From: Chryseobacterium gotjawalense
GTDB lineage: Bacteria; Bacteroidota; Bacteroidia; Flavobacteriales; Weeksellaceae
DNA length: 64,000 nucleotides
Assembly (NCBI RefSeq): GCF_030012525.1
Contig: NZ_CP124855.1
Coordinates: 2,914,001 to 2,978,000 of the forward strand
Reading direction: 5' to 3'
The notes under the pieces were generated by a model. The model worked only from the letters and a program-made list of their open reading frames with translations. It did not search any database and was not told where the DNA came from. The translations under genes and the position numbers were made by a program. Every line of letters begins with the position of its first letter. The stretch's first letter is position 1. This document shows, piece after piece, positions 16,936 through 24,306 of this stretch.

Positions 16936-16966
16936 CGTCTATCATCTATCCGTCTATCATCTATTC
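16936..16966. repeat. Short tandem repeat (7-8 bp) overlapping the rsmD stop
   Basis: Units GTCTATC, ATCTATCC, GTCTATC and ATCTATT. The rsmD stop codon lies inside the last unit, so the repeat has reached the very end of the coding region. Confidence 0.75.
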
Positions 16967-17563
16967 CACGATCTCTCCATTTTCAGCCGTTTCTTCCGGT
17001 TGTGGTTCGTTGGGTTTTAGGAAAGAAAAACTTACGTTTCCATATTTTCTGGTGTCGGTAATATTCGGATGTTCCAGTTTTGTACGGCTTTGGTGTTCCA
17101 AAATAAAGACGCCGTTTTCCTTGAGGTAATTATTCTTCAATACCAGAGAAATGAGTTCTTGGTATTTTTCTACCTCCATTTCGAAAGGTGGATCCGCAAC
17201 CACGATATCGTAGGTTTTGCGGTTTCTGTTTTTCTTTAAATACTCAAAAACGTCGCCACGGATGGCATTCACCTGCGTGTTCATTTCAAGCTCTGTTGCG
17301 GTAGCATTGATGAAACCGGCATGGCGGGCATTCATCTCAATTGAAGTCACGTCTTTGCAGCCTCTGGAAGCGAATTCCAGTGAAATCGATCCGATTCCGG
17401 CAAAGAGATCGAGTACAGAAATCGAGGCGTAATCCAGTCGGAAACGGTTTTCGATAATGCTGAACAGGGCTTCTTTGGCAAAATCGGTCGTCGGTCTTAC
17501 ATCGAAGTTTTTCGGAGCGGAAATTCTTTTGGCTTTCCATTGGCCACTGATTATTCTGTACAT
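16961..17563 (-). CDS. rsmD: 16S rRNA (guanine966-N2)-methyltransferase
   Basis: SAM-dependent methyltransferase acting on G966 of 16S rRNA. I chose the start MYRIISGQWKAKRISAP (200 residues), which matches the RsmD N-terminus; an upstream in-frame ATG adds nine codons made of short-repeat sequence. Motifs: RPTTDFAKEALFSII, the SAM loop VLDLFAGIGSISLEFASRG, and the catalytic DPPFE. The C-terminus is longer than usual by a Glu/Pro-rich tail. It lies downstream of the DUF3822 gene, a common pairing in this group. Confidence 0.9.
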   Translation of the reverse strand: MYRIISGQWKAKRISAPKNFDVRPTTDFAKEALFSIIENRFRLDYASISVLDLFAGIGSISLEFASRGCKDVTSIEMNARHAGFINATATELEMNTQVNAIRGDVFEYLKKNRNRKTYDIVVADPPFEMEVEKYQELISLVLKNNYLKENGVFILEHQSRTKLEHPNITDTRKYGNVSFSFLKPNEPQPEETAENGEIVE

Positions 17564-17639
17564 GGTGTAGGTGCTGGATGTTTGGTGCACAAGAAGTGCA
17601 ATTTAAGTCAATTTATTTCTAAATGTATATCTATTATTT

Positions 17640-17745
17640 TATTTTAACGCAAAGGCGCAAAGGTTTTTGAAAAAATAGCATTACAAAAATTACGGTCGCA
17701 AAGGCGTTTGACTTCGTCGAATCTTCGATTTCACTCAGCAAAGGG
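17640..17745. repeat. Dispersed long-repeat fragment
   Basis: AACGCAAAGGCGCAAAGG, then CGCAAAGGCGTTTGACTTCG and TCGAATCTTCGATTTCAC. The last part is also found in the copies at 25,790, 27,213 and 32,690. It contains a small inverted repeat (TTCGTCGAA / TTCGATTTC region). Confidence 0.7.
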
Positions 17746-17832
17746 GATTTCAAGATTTACCTTTTTCGATCTTTTAATTTACTTCAAATGCCTGAAGTTG
17801 TTGGGTCTTTTGTGATTGAATAAAAAGAGTTA

Positions 17833-17903
17833 AAAAATTCACTATTCACCATTGACTATTCACTTCACCTGGCTATTTTTTACTTTTTCCCTGGCTCTTA
17901 ATA
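17833..17903. repeat. Short repeat plus GGCTCTT element at the 3' end of the DUF3822 gene
   Basis: ATTCACTATTCACCATTGAC, then CTTCACCTGGCTATTTTTTA and CTTTTTCCCTGGCTCTTAAT. The same order as before murI, but here it is downstream of a minus-strand gene. Confidence 0.6.
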
Positions 17904-17906
17904 CTT

Positions 17907-18629
17907 TTATCGTGCATTCAAAATAAAATTTCTGTTCGGAATATTATCGTAAACGATTTTTAGGCTTTTCACAAACTTCTTTAGTTCTGAAATAAATGTT
18001 TCATTTTCGGTCGTTTCGCCGTAAACAAAAAACTGGGTATCCGCAATTCCAAATCCGATTTTACTGATGGTAAACATAATGAAATAAAGAAAATCAACTT
18101 CCGAATTCACATCCAGATTATTGTAAAGGATTACTTTTTTATGATCTAAAGCAAAAAACTCACATTGCTGATGGTATAAATTAATATGAATTTCTTTTTG
18201 GTTTTTGGCCGATATCTGATTCAAAAACTGTTCGCCCGAGAAATTGAATTTCGCAGGAACGGCGGTATTTTTTATTTTCTGATAAATAGATTTCGGAAAA
18301 GTATAATAAAACTGAACGCCAAATTTCTTATTCACTGAAAGCATTAATTCTTCCTGATCCTGATCCACAGGCGCATTATAAGAAATCAGACTGTAGCCCA
18401 AATCGTGTTCCTTAAAACCTTCGGGCATTAAAGTAAAATGATTTAAGGCGGAGATCACCGTAATTTCTTTAAATTTTTTCAGCGCTAAAATCTCATCGAT
18501 CTTTTGGCTGAGGGCGTTTTCAGGCGATTCTTCGGTTACAAAAAAAGAGTTTTCCTCAGAAACAGTCCTGTTTCTGGAAACCTGATATTGTACGCCGTCT
18601 TTGGTAAAAAGTAATTTGAGTTGTTCCAT
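17907..18629 (-). CDS. DUF3822 family protein
   Basis: A 240-residue protein matching what I know of DUF3822, a Bacteroidota family with an actin-like (ASKHA) appearance and unknown function. Visible: an alternating strand/helix pattern, HFTLMPEGF in the first third and the YNNLDVNSEVDFLYFIMFTISKIGF region in the last third. It has no signal peptide or membrane segment. It is probably cotranscribed with rsmD, which follows on the same strand after a repeat-filled gap of about 340 bases. A promoter element is 13 bases upstream. Confidence 0.7.
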   Translation of the reverse strand: MEQLKLLFTKDGVQYQVSRNRTVSEENSFFVTEESPENALSQKIDEILALKKFKEITVISALNHFTLMPEGFKEHDLGYSLISYNAPVDQDQEELMLSVNKKFGVQFYYTFPKSIYQKIKNTAVPAKFNFSGEQFLNQISAKNQKEIHINLYHQQCEFFALDHKKVILYNNLDVNSEVDFLYFIMFTISKIGFGIADTQFFVYGETTENETFISELKKFVKSLKIVYDNIPNRNFILNAR

Positions 18630-18641
18630 GCTTTACGAGCG

Positions 18642-18649
18642 CAAATTTA
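18642..18649 (-). promoter_or_regulatory. -7 promoter element for the DUF3822 gene
   Basis: The minus strand reads TAAATTTG, 12 bases before the start codon, predicting a very short leader. Confidence 0.45.
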
Positions 18650-18992
18650 TTAAAATTAATCGGCTTTTGAAATTTTCTTATTTTTGAACGGTTATGAGCA
18701 AAGTCATGAGTCCGGATGAAAGAGATTTGCTACTTTTACAAAGGTTTTTAATAAAGGATCTGAGATTTCAAACCATCAGGTTTTAACCGCAAAAGGGACA
18801 AAAGATCATTGCAGAAAAAGTTCTTCAAAAGAATGCCGAAAATTGAACCACTTTTAACAGGGGTTCTTTTGCAGACTATTGATTCACTTTTATTAAAATT
18901 AAACTTTTGCACCTTTTGCGGTGAAAAAATACAGCAATCTCAAGATTGAAACCAAATCCATTAAACGAATTTTTTAATCAATATTAAATAGT
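18650..18992. other. Intergenic DNA with dispersed repeat words
   Basis: No convincing gene. Contains ACTTTTGCACCTTTTGCGGT (about 18,903), a relative of the sequence near 2967, and ACCGCAAAAGGGACAAAAG (about 18,786) as its inverse. The two face each other about 100 bases apart. Confidence 0.45.
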
Positions 18993-19295
18993 ATGAAAAG
19001 AGTCTTATTGGTATTCTTGCTGTTAGTTTCAGTAAGTGTTTTTGCCCAGAAAGTTCAGAACCAGACGGTTGACGCAGCTTGCGGAATGTGTCAGTTCAAA
19101 ATCAAATCCGATAAAGGGTGCGCCATGGCCGTAAAAATTGAGGGCAAAGTCTATCACGTCGAAGGTTTAGATAAAAAAACGTACGGTGACGCTCACGCCG
19201 AAGACGGCTACTGCAAAATCATGAAAAAGGCGGTCGTGAGCGGAGAAGTTAAGAAAGGGAAATTCTACGCAACCAGTTTTAAGTATGTAGAGTAG
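18993..19295 (+). CDS. Small secreted DUF6370-like protein
   Basis: A 100-residue protein with a signal peptide (MKRVLLVFLLLVSVSVFA, cleaved before QKVQ). The mature part has four cysteines: ACGMCQF, KGCAMAV and DGYCKIM. It matches the small periplasmic family I know as DUF6370; no function is established to my knowledge. The CGMCxF pair could bind metal or form a disulfide, which is inference. No promoter of the usual type is seen immediately upstream. Confidence 0.7.
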   Translation: MKRVLLVFLLLVSVSVFAQKVQNQTVDAACGMCQFKIKSDKGCAMAVKIEGKVYHVEGLDKKTYGDAHAEDGYCKIMKKAVVSGEVKKGKFYATSFKYVE

Positions 19296-19299
19296 GGCG

Positions 19300-19440
19300 C
19301 TGCTGGGTCCGGGATGTTAGGTGTTTGATGTAGGATGTAGAATGCTTGGTGCAGGATGTTGGGTGCAGGGTGCATGGATGCAGGGTGCAAAGGTGCAAGG
19401 ATGCAGGGTGCAAGGATGCAGGAGTTTTGATGCTAATAAT
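19300..19440. repeat. Degenerate short tandem repeat built on GTGCAGG/GATGCAG
   Basis: Begins within a few bases of the DUF6370 stop: units such as GTGCAGG, ATGTTGG, GTGCAAG and GATGCAGG. It is open in one plus-strand frame (about 78 codons), but the peptide is pure repeat and is not called a gene. From 19,441 to 19,577 there is only weak repetition of TTCACTCATT. Confidence 0.8.
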
Positions 19441-19577
19441 CAATCATCAATTCATAAAAAGTTATTCACGCATTCACCAAATTCACTCATTGACCAAATT
19501 CACTCATTAAATGTGTGGTGCAGGATGTTTATAATTGGTGCAGGATGCAGGCTGTAATAGCGAGTAGTTAATTTTGC

Positions 19578-19625
19578 GTCTATCGTCTATCGTCTATCGT
19601 CTATCGTCTATCGTCTATCGTCTAT
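19578..19625. repeat. GTCTATC heptamer array, left part (interrupted by the IS)
   Basis: Nearly seven perfect head-to-tail copies of GTCTATC. The array resumes on the other side of the insertion sequence. Confidence 0.95.
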
Positions 19626-19781
19626 TGCCAATCCCTGAATAGTGTTGACTTGTTTTTATATAATTATTTTCATGGTCGTTGTTGAATGTGGCTGTTAAAA
19701 TGTGGGTAAATTTTAAGTGCAATCATTTTCTAAATTTATCCATATTTTAATAGCTTTCCACATTGGGTAACCTCTTTTTTT

Positions 19782-20573
19782 TTACGGCTCATTATTATCA
19801 TTGATGGTGATAATGGGTTGGGATGAAAATCCCTTTTCCTGCCATCTTCTTTCAAATTCTACAGGCGATAACCGGCCAAGGTTATTGTGTGGTCGGCGGT
19901 TATTATATTGATCAACCGCTCGCTTCGTAAATTTCTTCAACTGTTCAAAGTTCATGGGTTTCCATCGATCCAGATATTCTTCTTTTATGGTCTTGTTTAT
20001 CCGCTCTGCATATGCATTATCCTGTGCAGACAAGGCCATGCTTATTTGAGTAGACCCTTCTTTCAGCAACTTGACATATTCTTTATAAATGTATTGCCCT
20101 CCTCTGTCCGAGTGATGGATTTTAGGAAAACAATGGTCTCTTACCGCCATTTTCAAGGCTTCTACATTCGCGGTTGCCCTCATATTATTGGATATTTTGT
20201 ATCCTGTAATCTTTTTCGTGTATACATCAATGATGAAAACTGCGTAATAAAACCTATCGTTAACGTAAATATACGTAATATCCGACTGCCAGATGGTGTT
20301 AGGTGCATTTACCTCCATACCTTTGATAAGATTGGGATATTCGGAGGCGACGGAATGGGTCGTTTTGCGGTAATTCCTCTTGTGCTCCAGCCTGAAGCCC
20401 AATTCCATAAAAAGTTCTATGAAGCGGTCTCTGCCCATGAATTCCGGCTTTAAGGCATAATACATTTTCTCTACTCCGCAGCCTGGGTGCTCATTCCGGA
20501 GTTCGTGGGCTTCCAACATTAGAGCACGTACATTTTCATCAAAAATGTTCTGTCGATACTCATATTGTTGCAC
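19782..20573 (-). CDS. IS3-family transposase OrfB (DDE integrase domain)
   Basis: The catalytic half of the transposase. The rve-type core shows the DDE residues: Asp in WQSDITYIYVND, Asp in HHSDRGGQYIY, and Glu in YAERINKTIKEEYL. The frame is open upstream to the A9 run at 20,673-20,681 and reads through ...EFSLNALYRAVGISRQAV, a normal IS3 junction. The functional product is therefore most likely an OrfAB fusion made by -1 slippage. The interval given begins at an internal GTG and is the unshifted part only. Confidence 0.9.
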   Translation of the reverse strand: MQQYEYRQNIFDENVRALMLEAHELRNEHPGCGVEKMYYALKPEFMGRDRFIELFMELGFRLEHKRNYRKTTHSVASEYPNLIKGMEVNAPNTIWQSDITYIYVNDRFYYAVFIIDVYTKKITGYKISNNMRATANVEALKMAVRDHCFPKIHHSDRGGQYIYKEYVKLLKEGSTQISMALSAQDNAYAERINKTIKEEYLDRWKPMNFEQLKKFTKRAVDQYNNRRPHNNLGRLSPVEFERRWQEKGFSSQPIITINDNNEP

Positions 20574-20611
20574 CGCCTGCCTGCTGATCCCTACTGCCCG
20601 ATATAAAGCAT

Positions 20612-21022
20612 TCAGGGAGAATTCTTTTTCTTCGGAATGTTGCCTGAACCAGCAGAGCGTTGGTTGCCGTAATTTTTTTTTATGTCAATGTCCAGATCTT
20701 CCTTGGCTATATCAATCATTTTTTCCAGATAATCGACCATAATCTGCTTCTGACCAACGGCTTGCTCAAGTTCTTTAATCTTCTGCTCGAGTTCTTTTAG
20801 CTTATGTACACTGCTTTCTTTCATTTCTACAACTCTAATTCCTTTCTCGTTAAAGGTAGAAAATTTATAGATCCATTGGTAAATAGCAGAGTCCGAAACT
20901 CCATAAAGTTTTTCAAGCTGTAATACACTGAATTTTCCACTCTCAAATAGAGAGACAATCTCCCTCTTAAATTCCTCACTGAAAACCCGATGCTTCTGAA
21001 GTTTCTTAATGTTTGCTTTCAT
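20612..21022 (-). CDS. IS3-family OrfA (HTH and leucine zipper)
   Basis: A 136-residue DNA-binding half. The N-terminal HTH is HRVFSEEFKREIVSLFESGK...LEKLYGVSDSAIYQWI, and a coiled-coil leucine zipper follows (LKELEQKIKELEQAVGQKQ). The last 23 codons lie beyond the A9 slippery run and are probably read only when no frameshift occurs. Confidence 0.88.
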   Translation of the reverse strand: MKANIKKLQKHRVFSEEFKREIVSLFESGKFSVLQLEKLYGVSDSAIYQWIYKFSTFNEKGIRVVEMKESSVHKLKELEQKIKELEQAVGQKQIMVDYLEKMIDIAKEDLDIDIKKNYGNQRSAGSGNIPKKKNSP

Positions 21023-21064
21023 ATTTGTTGACTTATTTATGTCAACCTATATCAGGGACGGACA

Positions 21065-21106
21065 TATCGTCTATCGTCTATCGTCTATGTCTATCGTCTA
21101 TCGTCC
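21065..21106. repeat. GTCTATC heptamer array, right part
   Basis: Continues the array in the same phase after the IS. One unit has lost a base (CTATGTC). It ends just before the stop codon of the Smr-domain gene. Confidence 0.92.
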
Positions 21107-21108
21107 AA

Positions 21109-21603
21109 CTACCTAAAATACACCACTACGGTGCCCGATTGATGGTGCAGTATTTCTTTGTTCTGAAACTCCAGTTTGGTTTGGCTTTCCAGCACGTCGT
21201 GAACCATTTGCTGCAAAACACCGTCGCCGATTCCGTGGATGATCTCCAGCTTTTTCAGGTTGTTTTTCCGGCAGTAGTCGATCGTGGTCAGTAGTTTTTC
21301 TTTTTGAAGGAAGAGCCGGTCAAAGGAGTTGTAACCGGCAGGATTCTTTACCAGATGTTCGAAATGCAGATCCAGCACAAAAGGTTTCTTGTGATGCTTT
21401 TTAGAAACGGGTTTTGACAGTTCTTTTTTCTGCACGGTTTTTATCTGTTCATAAATTTCCGCCTGCTGCAGAACGAGTTCATCAGCATTGTATTCATACC
21501 GGAAGCCGTGTTCATCTTCGATGGTCACTTTTTTTCCTTTGATGCCTGTGATTTTCCCTTTCAGGTTGTCATCGATTACCGAAACGGGGTCGCCTGTTTT
21601 CAT
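21109..21603 (-). CDS. Smr-domain protein
   Basis: A 164-residue protein. It has an N-terminal small beta domain (KTGDPVSVIDDNLKGKITGI...DELVL, a SH3-like turn pattern) followed by an Smr domain: LDLHFEHL, the LEIIHGIGDGVLQQMV core, and VVVYFR at the end. Smr domains nick or bind branched DNA or RNA; MutS2 has one, but the MutS part is absent here. The fusion of a small N-terminal domain with Smr is common in Bacteroidota. It starts 17 bases after a -7 element and ends against the heptamer array. Confidence 0.85.
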   Translation of the reverse strand: MKTGDPVSVIDDNLKGKITGIKGKKVTIEDEHGFRYEYNADELVLQQAEIYEQIKTVQKKELSKPVSKKHHKKPFVLDLHFEHLVKNPAGYNSFDRLFLQKEKLLTTIDYCRKNNLKKLEIIHGIGDGVLQQMVHDVLESQTKLEFQNKEILHHQSGTVVVYFR

Positions 21604-21619
21604 GTTTTTCCTTATTTTG

Positions 21620-21627
21620 CAAAATTA
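21620..21627 (-). promoter_or_regulatory. -7 promoter element for the Smr gene
   Basis: The minus strand reads TAATTTTG (TAnnTTTG), 16 bases before the start. Confidence 0.45.
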
Positions 21628-21778
21628 GGGAAATTGAAATAGAGAATCCCCAGGGAGGTGAAAATTTAATTCACTGAAGGTTTTTCAGAATACAGGTAAA
21701 AGGGGTGTTCAGTTGCGGATGTGTTTACGGTAAAGGATTTCTGTTCTTGAATCAACCACCTCATCAAAATTCACAGTC

Positions 21779-21809
21779 TTGTCCCGACCGTTCCGGATTG
21801 TTACTTTTG
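21779..21809 (+). promoter_or_regulatory. Full promoter for recX
   Basis: TTG at 21,779-21,781, a 20-base spacer, then TACTTTTG at 21,802-21,809. The leader is about 58 bases. Confidence 0.55.
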
Positions 21810-21872
21810 CATCAGAACAATATAAAAGAAATAAGAAAAATCAATACTAACCCCCACTTCATTTTATAACCC

Positions 21873-22349
21873 ATGAATGAAAAAAAATCATACACCTTTC
21901 TGGAAATCAAACAAAAGCTGGTCAACTACTGCGTTTATCAGGACCGCTGTCACCAGGAAGTGGAGCAGAAGATGTGGGATTATCTATTGATTCCGGAAGC
22001 CAAAGAGGAGATCCTTCTTTATCTGATGAAGGAAAATTACCTCAATGAAGAACGATTTACCCGCAGCTATATCCGTGGAAAATTCTACATGAAATCCTGG
22101 GGGCGGAACAAAATCCGGAATCATCTTAAATTCAAAGGAGTAACGGAAAAACTCATCAACAGTTGTTTTAACGAAATTGATGGGGATGATTATCACAAAA
22201 CCTTAGCTAAATTATTCCTGAGTTACCACTCCAAAATAAAAGGCCTGCAGGCTTACCAGAAAAATTCCAAAACCATTAAGTATTTGATGGGTAAAGGGTT
22301 TGAATATGAGGAAATACTGCAGGTTATGGAGGATGAAGAGAAGGGCTGA
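21873..22349 (+). CDS. recX: RecX family regulatory protein
   Basis: A 158-residue, mostly helical protein with three RecX repeats: KLVNYCVYQDRCHQEVEQKM, then LLYLMKENYLNEERFTRSYIRGK with the conserved SWGRNKIRNHLKFKGV, and the C-terminal KYLMGKGFEYEEILQVM. RecX binds RecA filaments and modulates recombination. recA is not next to it here. It is single, with its own promoter. Confidence 0.9.
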   Translation: MNEKKSYTFLEIKQKLVNYCVYQDRCHQEVEQKMWDYLLIPEAKEEILLYLMKENYLNEERFTRSYIRGKFYMKSWGRNKIRNHLKFKGVTEKLINSCFNEIDGDDYHKTLAKLFLSYHSKIKGLQAYQKNSKTIKYLMGKGFEYEEILQVMEDEEKG

Positions 22350-22737
22350 TTGCTGAGGGGTGCCATTGTTTGAATGTTTGAGTATTTGGGTATTTGGGTT
22401 TTTGGATGACTAAAAAAGCGGCGTCATTGCGGATGCAGGGAAGCAGTGTGTTAATGAGGATTCCCGTAGCAAGAATATCTTTTTTTTAAGTTCTTTTGCT
22501 TCCTCTTATTTATTGTTTTAGGCGTTATGCTTGTTTAAAGATTTCTTCTTAGAAAATCCCCATTTATTTATCGATTAAAGTTATTTGCCGCCCTCAAACA
22601 GTGGGGATTTTTATGCGTTATGCTCGTTTAAAAAGTTGGATGGGAAGAAATCTTCATTTTTGCCTCCTGTTTTTATATTTTTGTTTGAATCGGCGAATCT
22701 CTTCAAGATTTTTTACCGCAAAAATCTCCTAAGTCGT
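22350..22737. repeat. Repeat-rich intergenic DNA after recX
   Basis: Includes the 8-bp repeat TGAGTATTTGGGTATTTGGG at about 22,378, the dispersed phrase GGCGTCATTGCGGATG at about 22,422, and AAAAATCTCC/AAAATCCCC words. I see no supported gene. Confidence 0.5.
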
Positions 22738-23550
22738 TTTAATTTCTATTTTACATCCCTATTTCGTCGAAAAATCAAATTCACTCCTTTAGGGTTGGGG
22801 TAATGAATTTGATTTTTCTTATTCCCGACTTTAACTCAAAAACCCATCAAAACAATCACTTTTCAATAGTCGGGCAAAGTAATTTAGTTTTTTCTCTTTT
22901 ATTAAGTTCTTTTGTCTTGAAACATACGAGAACCAAAAGTTCAAGACTGGATCTTTTTGCCTCATCCCTTTTTTTTTGTTTTTAATGGAATCGGCGAACC
23001 TCCTTCGTCGGTTTGCTAAAAAATGAAGATTTCTTCCAAGAAAATCCCCAAAATTTATCTCGTCCCTTAGACGAGACTTGCACGGGAACAAAATATCGCT
23101 GTTAAACAAAGATTATGGCCGTGCTTCGGGCAAAGGGGATTTTTAGGAGGTATGTTCTTTTAAAAACTTGGATGGGAAGAAATCTTCATTTTTCTTAACG
23201 CAAAAATCTCCGAAGTCGTTTTAATTTCTATTTTACATCCCGATTTCGTTGAAAAATCAAATTCACTCCCTTTAGGGTTGGGGCAAATGAATTTGATTTT
23301 TCTTATTTCCGTATCCTTCCGGGTTATTTCATCGTACATGATGAAAAGGTTTTCTAATCTTTCGGTAATCAACTTTACCAAAGTTTGGAACTTTGGCAAA
23401 GTTAGGTAGCCTGCTATTGGCGATTAATAAATTATCATGTCTCCTTCTCTCTAAGTCTCATGTCTCCTTTTCGGTTGGGGCAAATGAATTTGATTTTTCT
23501 TCACGCAAAAACCTCCTAAGTCGACCCTCAAAGCAAAAACAGTTTTTCAT
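22738..23550 (-). repeat. Three reverse-oriented partial copies of the long mosaic repeat
   Basis: Positions 22,738-22,830, 23,213-23,310 and 23,468-23,550 carry, in reverse, the block that in the 25.8-28.3 kb array reads AAATCAAATTCATTTG ... CCCTAAAGGGAGTGAATTT ... CGGGATGTAAAATAGAAAT. The third copy keeps only the first part and continues into AGTCGACCCTC. They point against the right-hand array, so glyA lies between inverted families. Between copies are pieces of similar origin; no gene is supported. Confidence 0.7.
23371..23403. repeat. Palindrome AACTTTACCAAAGTT...AACTTTGGCAAAGTT
   Basis: Two 15-base arms, each nearly its own inverse, with a 3-base centre (TGG), forming a 33-base hairpin with one mismatch. 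It looks like a dispersed REP-type or terminator hairpin. Its layout resembles the palindrome at 46,102-46,134. Confidence 0.7.
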
Positions 23551-23564
23551 TGCCGACTCGCTAC

Positions 23565-24141
23565 GGTGATTTCGGCTCCGCTCAATCACCCAAAAAGGGC
23601 ACTTAACAGCGAGGCGACACGTAGATCTACCTTGTAGAAAAAACAAATTCACTGCCTTTATCACGACAGTGAATTTGAAATTGGTGTTCCCCTTGATAGC
23701 AGTTTTCCCTTTTTGGTGATTTCGGCTCCGCTCAATCACCAAAAAAGGCACCGAAAGAGCGAGGCGACACGTAGATCTACCTTGTAGAAAAAACAAATTC
23801 ACTGCCTTTATCACGACAGTGAATTTGAAATTGGTGTTCCCCTTGATAGCAGTTTTCCCTTTTTGGTGATTTCGGCTCCGCTCAATCACCAAAAAGGGCA
23901 ACGTAACAGCGAGGCGACACGTAGATCCACCTTGTATAAAAAAACAAATTCACTGCCTTTATCGCGGCAGTGAATTTGAAATTGGTGCTCCTCTTGATGT
24001 CAGTTTTCCCAATACGGTAATTTCGGCCCCGCTCAATCACCAAAAAGGGAAACGTAACAGTGAGGCGACACGTAGATCCACCTTGTATAAAAAACAAATT
24101 CACTGCCTTTATCGCGGCAGTGAATTTGAAATTGGTGTTCC
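23565..24141. repeat. Four-copy tandem repeat, period 150 bp, two hairpins per unit
   Basis: Units begin with GGTGATTTCGGCTCCGCTCA at 23,565, 23,715, 23,865 and 24,016. Hairpin one is GGTGATT...AATCACC with a 12-base loop. Hairpin two is AAATTCACTG...CAGTGAATTT with a 12-base loop. A conserved block GCGAGGCGACACGTAGATC lies between them. The last copy is the most diverged. Open frames through it on the minus strand simply repeat with the unit and are not genes. Confidence 0.92.
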
Positions 24142-24306
24142 TATATTTAAAAGGCAATAATCTAATAGTCTATCGTCTATCATCTATTAGTCTATTATCT
24201 ATCATCTATTGGTTTTCCTATATTTAAAGGCAATAATCTAATAGTCTATCACCTATTAGTCTATTATCTATAATCTCTCCGTCTATCATCTCTCCGTCTA
24301 TCATCT
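24142..24306. repeat. Short tandem repeats (7-8 bp) reaching the glyA stop
   Basis: (A/G)TCTATC and ATCTATTA units in two runs, with the larger block TTCCTATATTTAAA...GGCAATAATCTAATAGTC duplicated about 76 bases apart. The glyA stop codon lies at the edge of the final unit. Confidence 0.85.

Larger units (their letters stand above)
19626..21064 (-). mobile_element. IS3-family insertion sequence, 1439 bp, apparently complete
   Basis: Ends are TG...CA. The imperfect terminal inverted repeats are TGCCAATCCCTGAATAG at the left and, read inward from the right, TGTCCGTCCCTGATATAG, both continuing to GTTGAC. The direct duplication TAT flanks it, and removing the IS and one TAT restores an unbroken GTCTATC array. 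It carries orfA and orfB with a programmed -1 frameshift arrangement. Both reading frames look intact, so it may be active. Confidence 0.92.

Noticed and set aside
19321..19557. Plus-strand frame of 78 codons beginning MFDVGCRMLGAGC
   Set aside because: Codes only the GTGCAGG-type short repeat; low-complexity peptide, no promoter.
22585..23399. Open frames of 60-92 codons in the DNA after recX
   Set aside because: They lie across reverse-oriented pieces of the dispersed repeat, have no family resemblance, and overlap on both strands.
23458..24157. Two minus-strand open frames of 90-150 codons with repeated peptide blocks
   Set aside because: The peptide repeats exactly with the 150-bp DNA unit (a multiple of three), so the open frame is a by-product of the repeat; no start signal or known domain.
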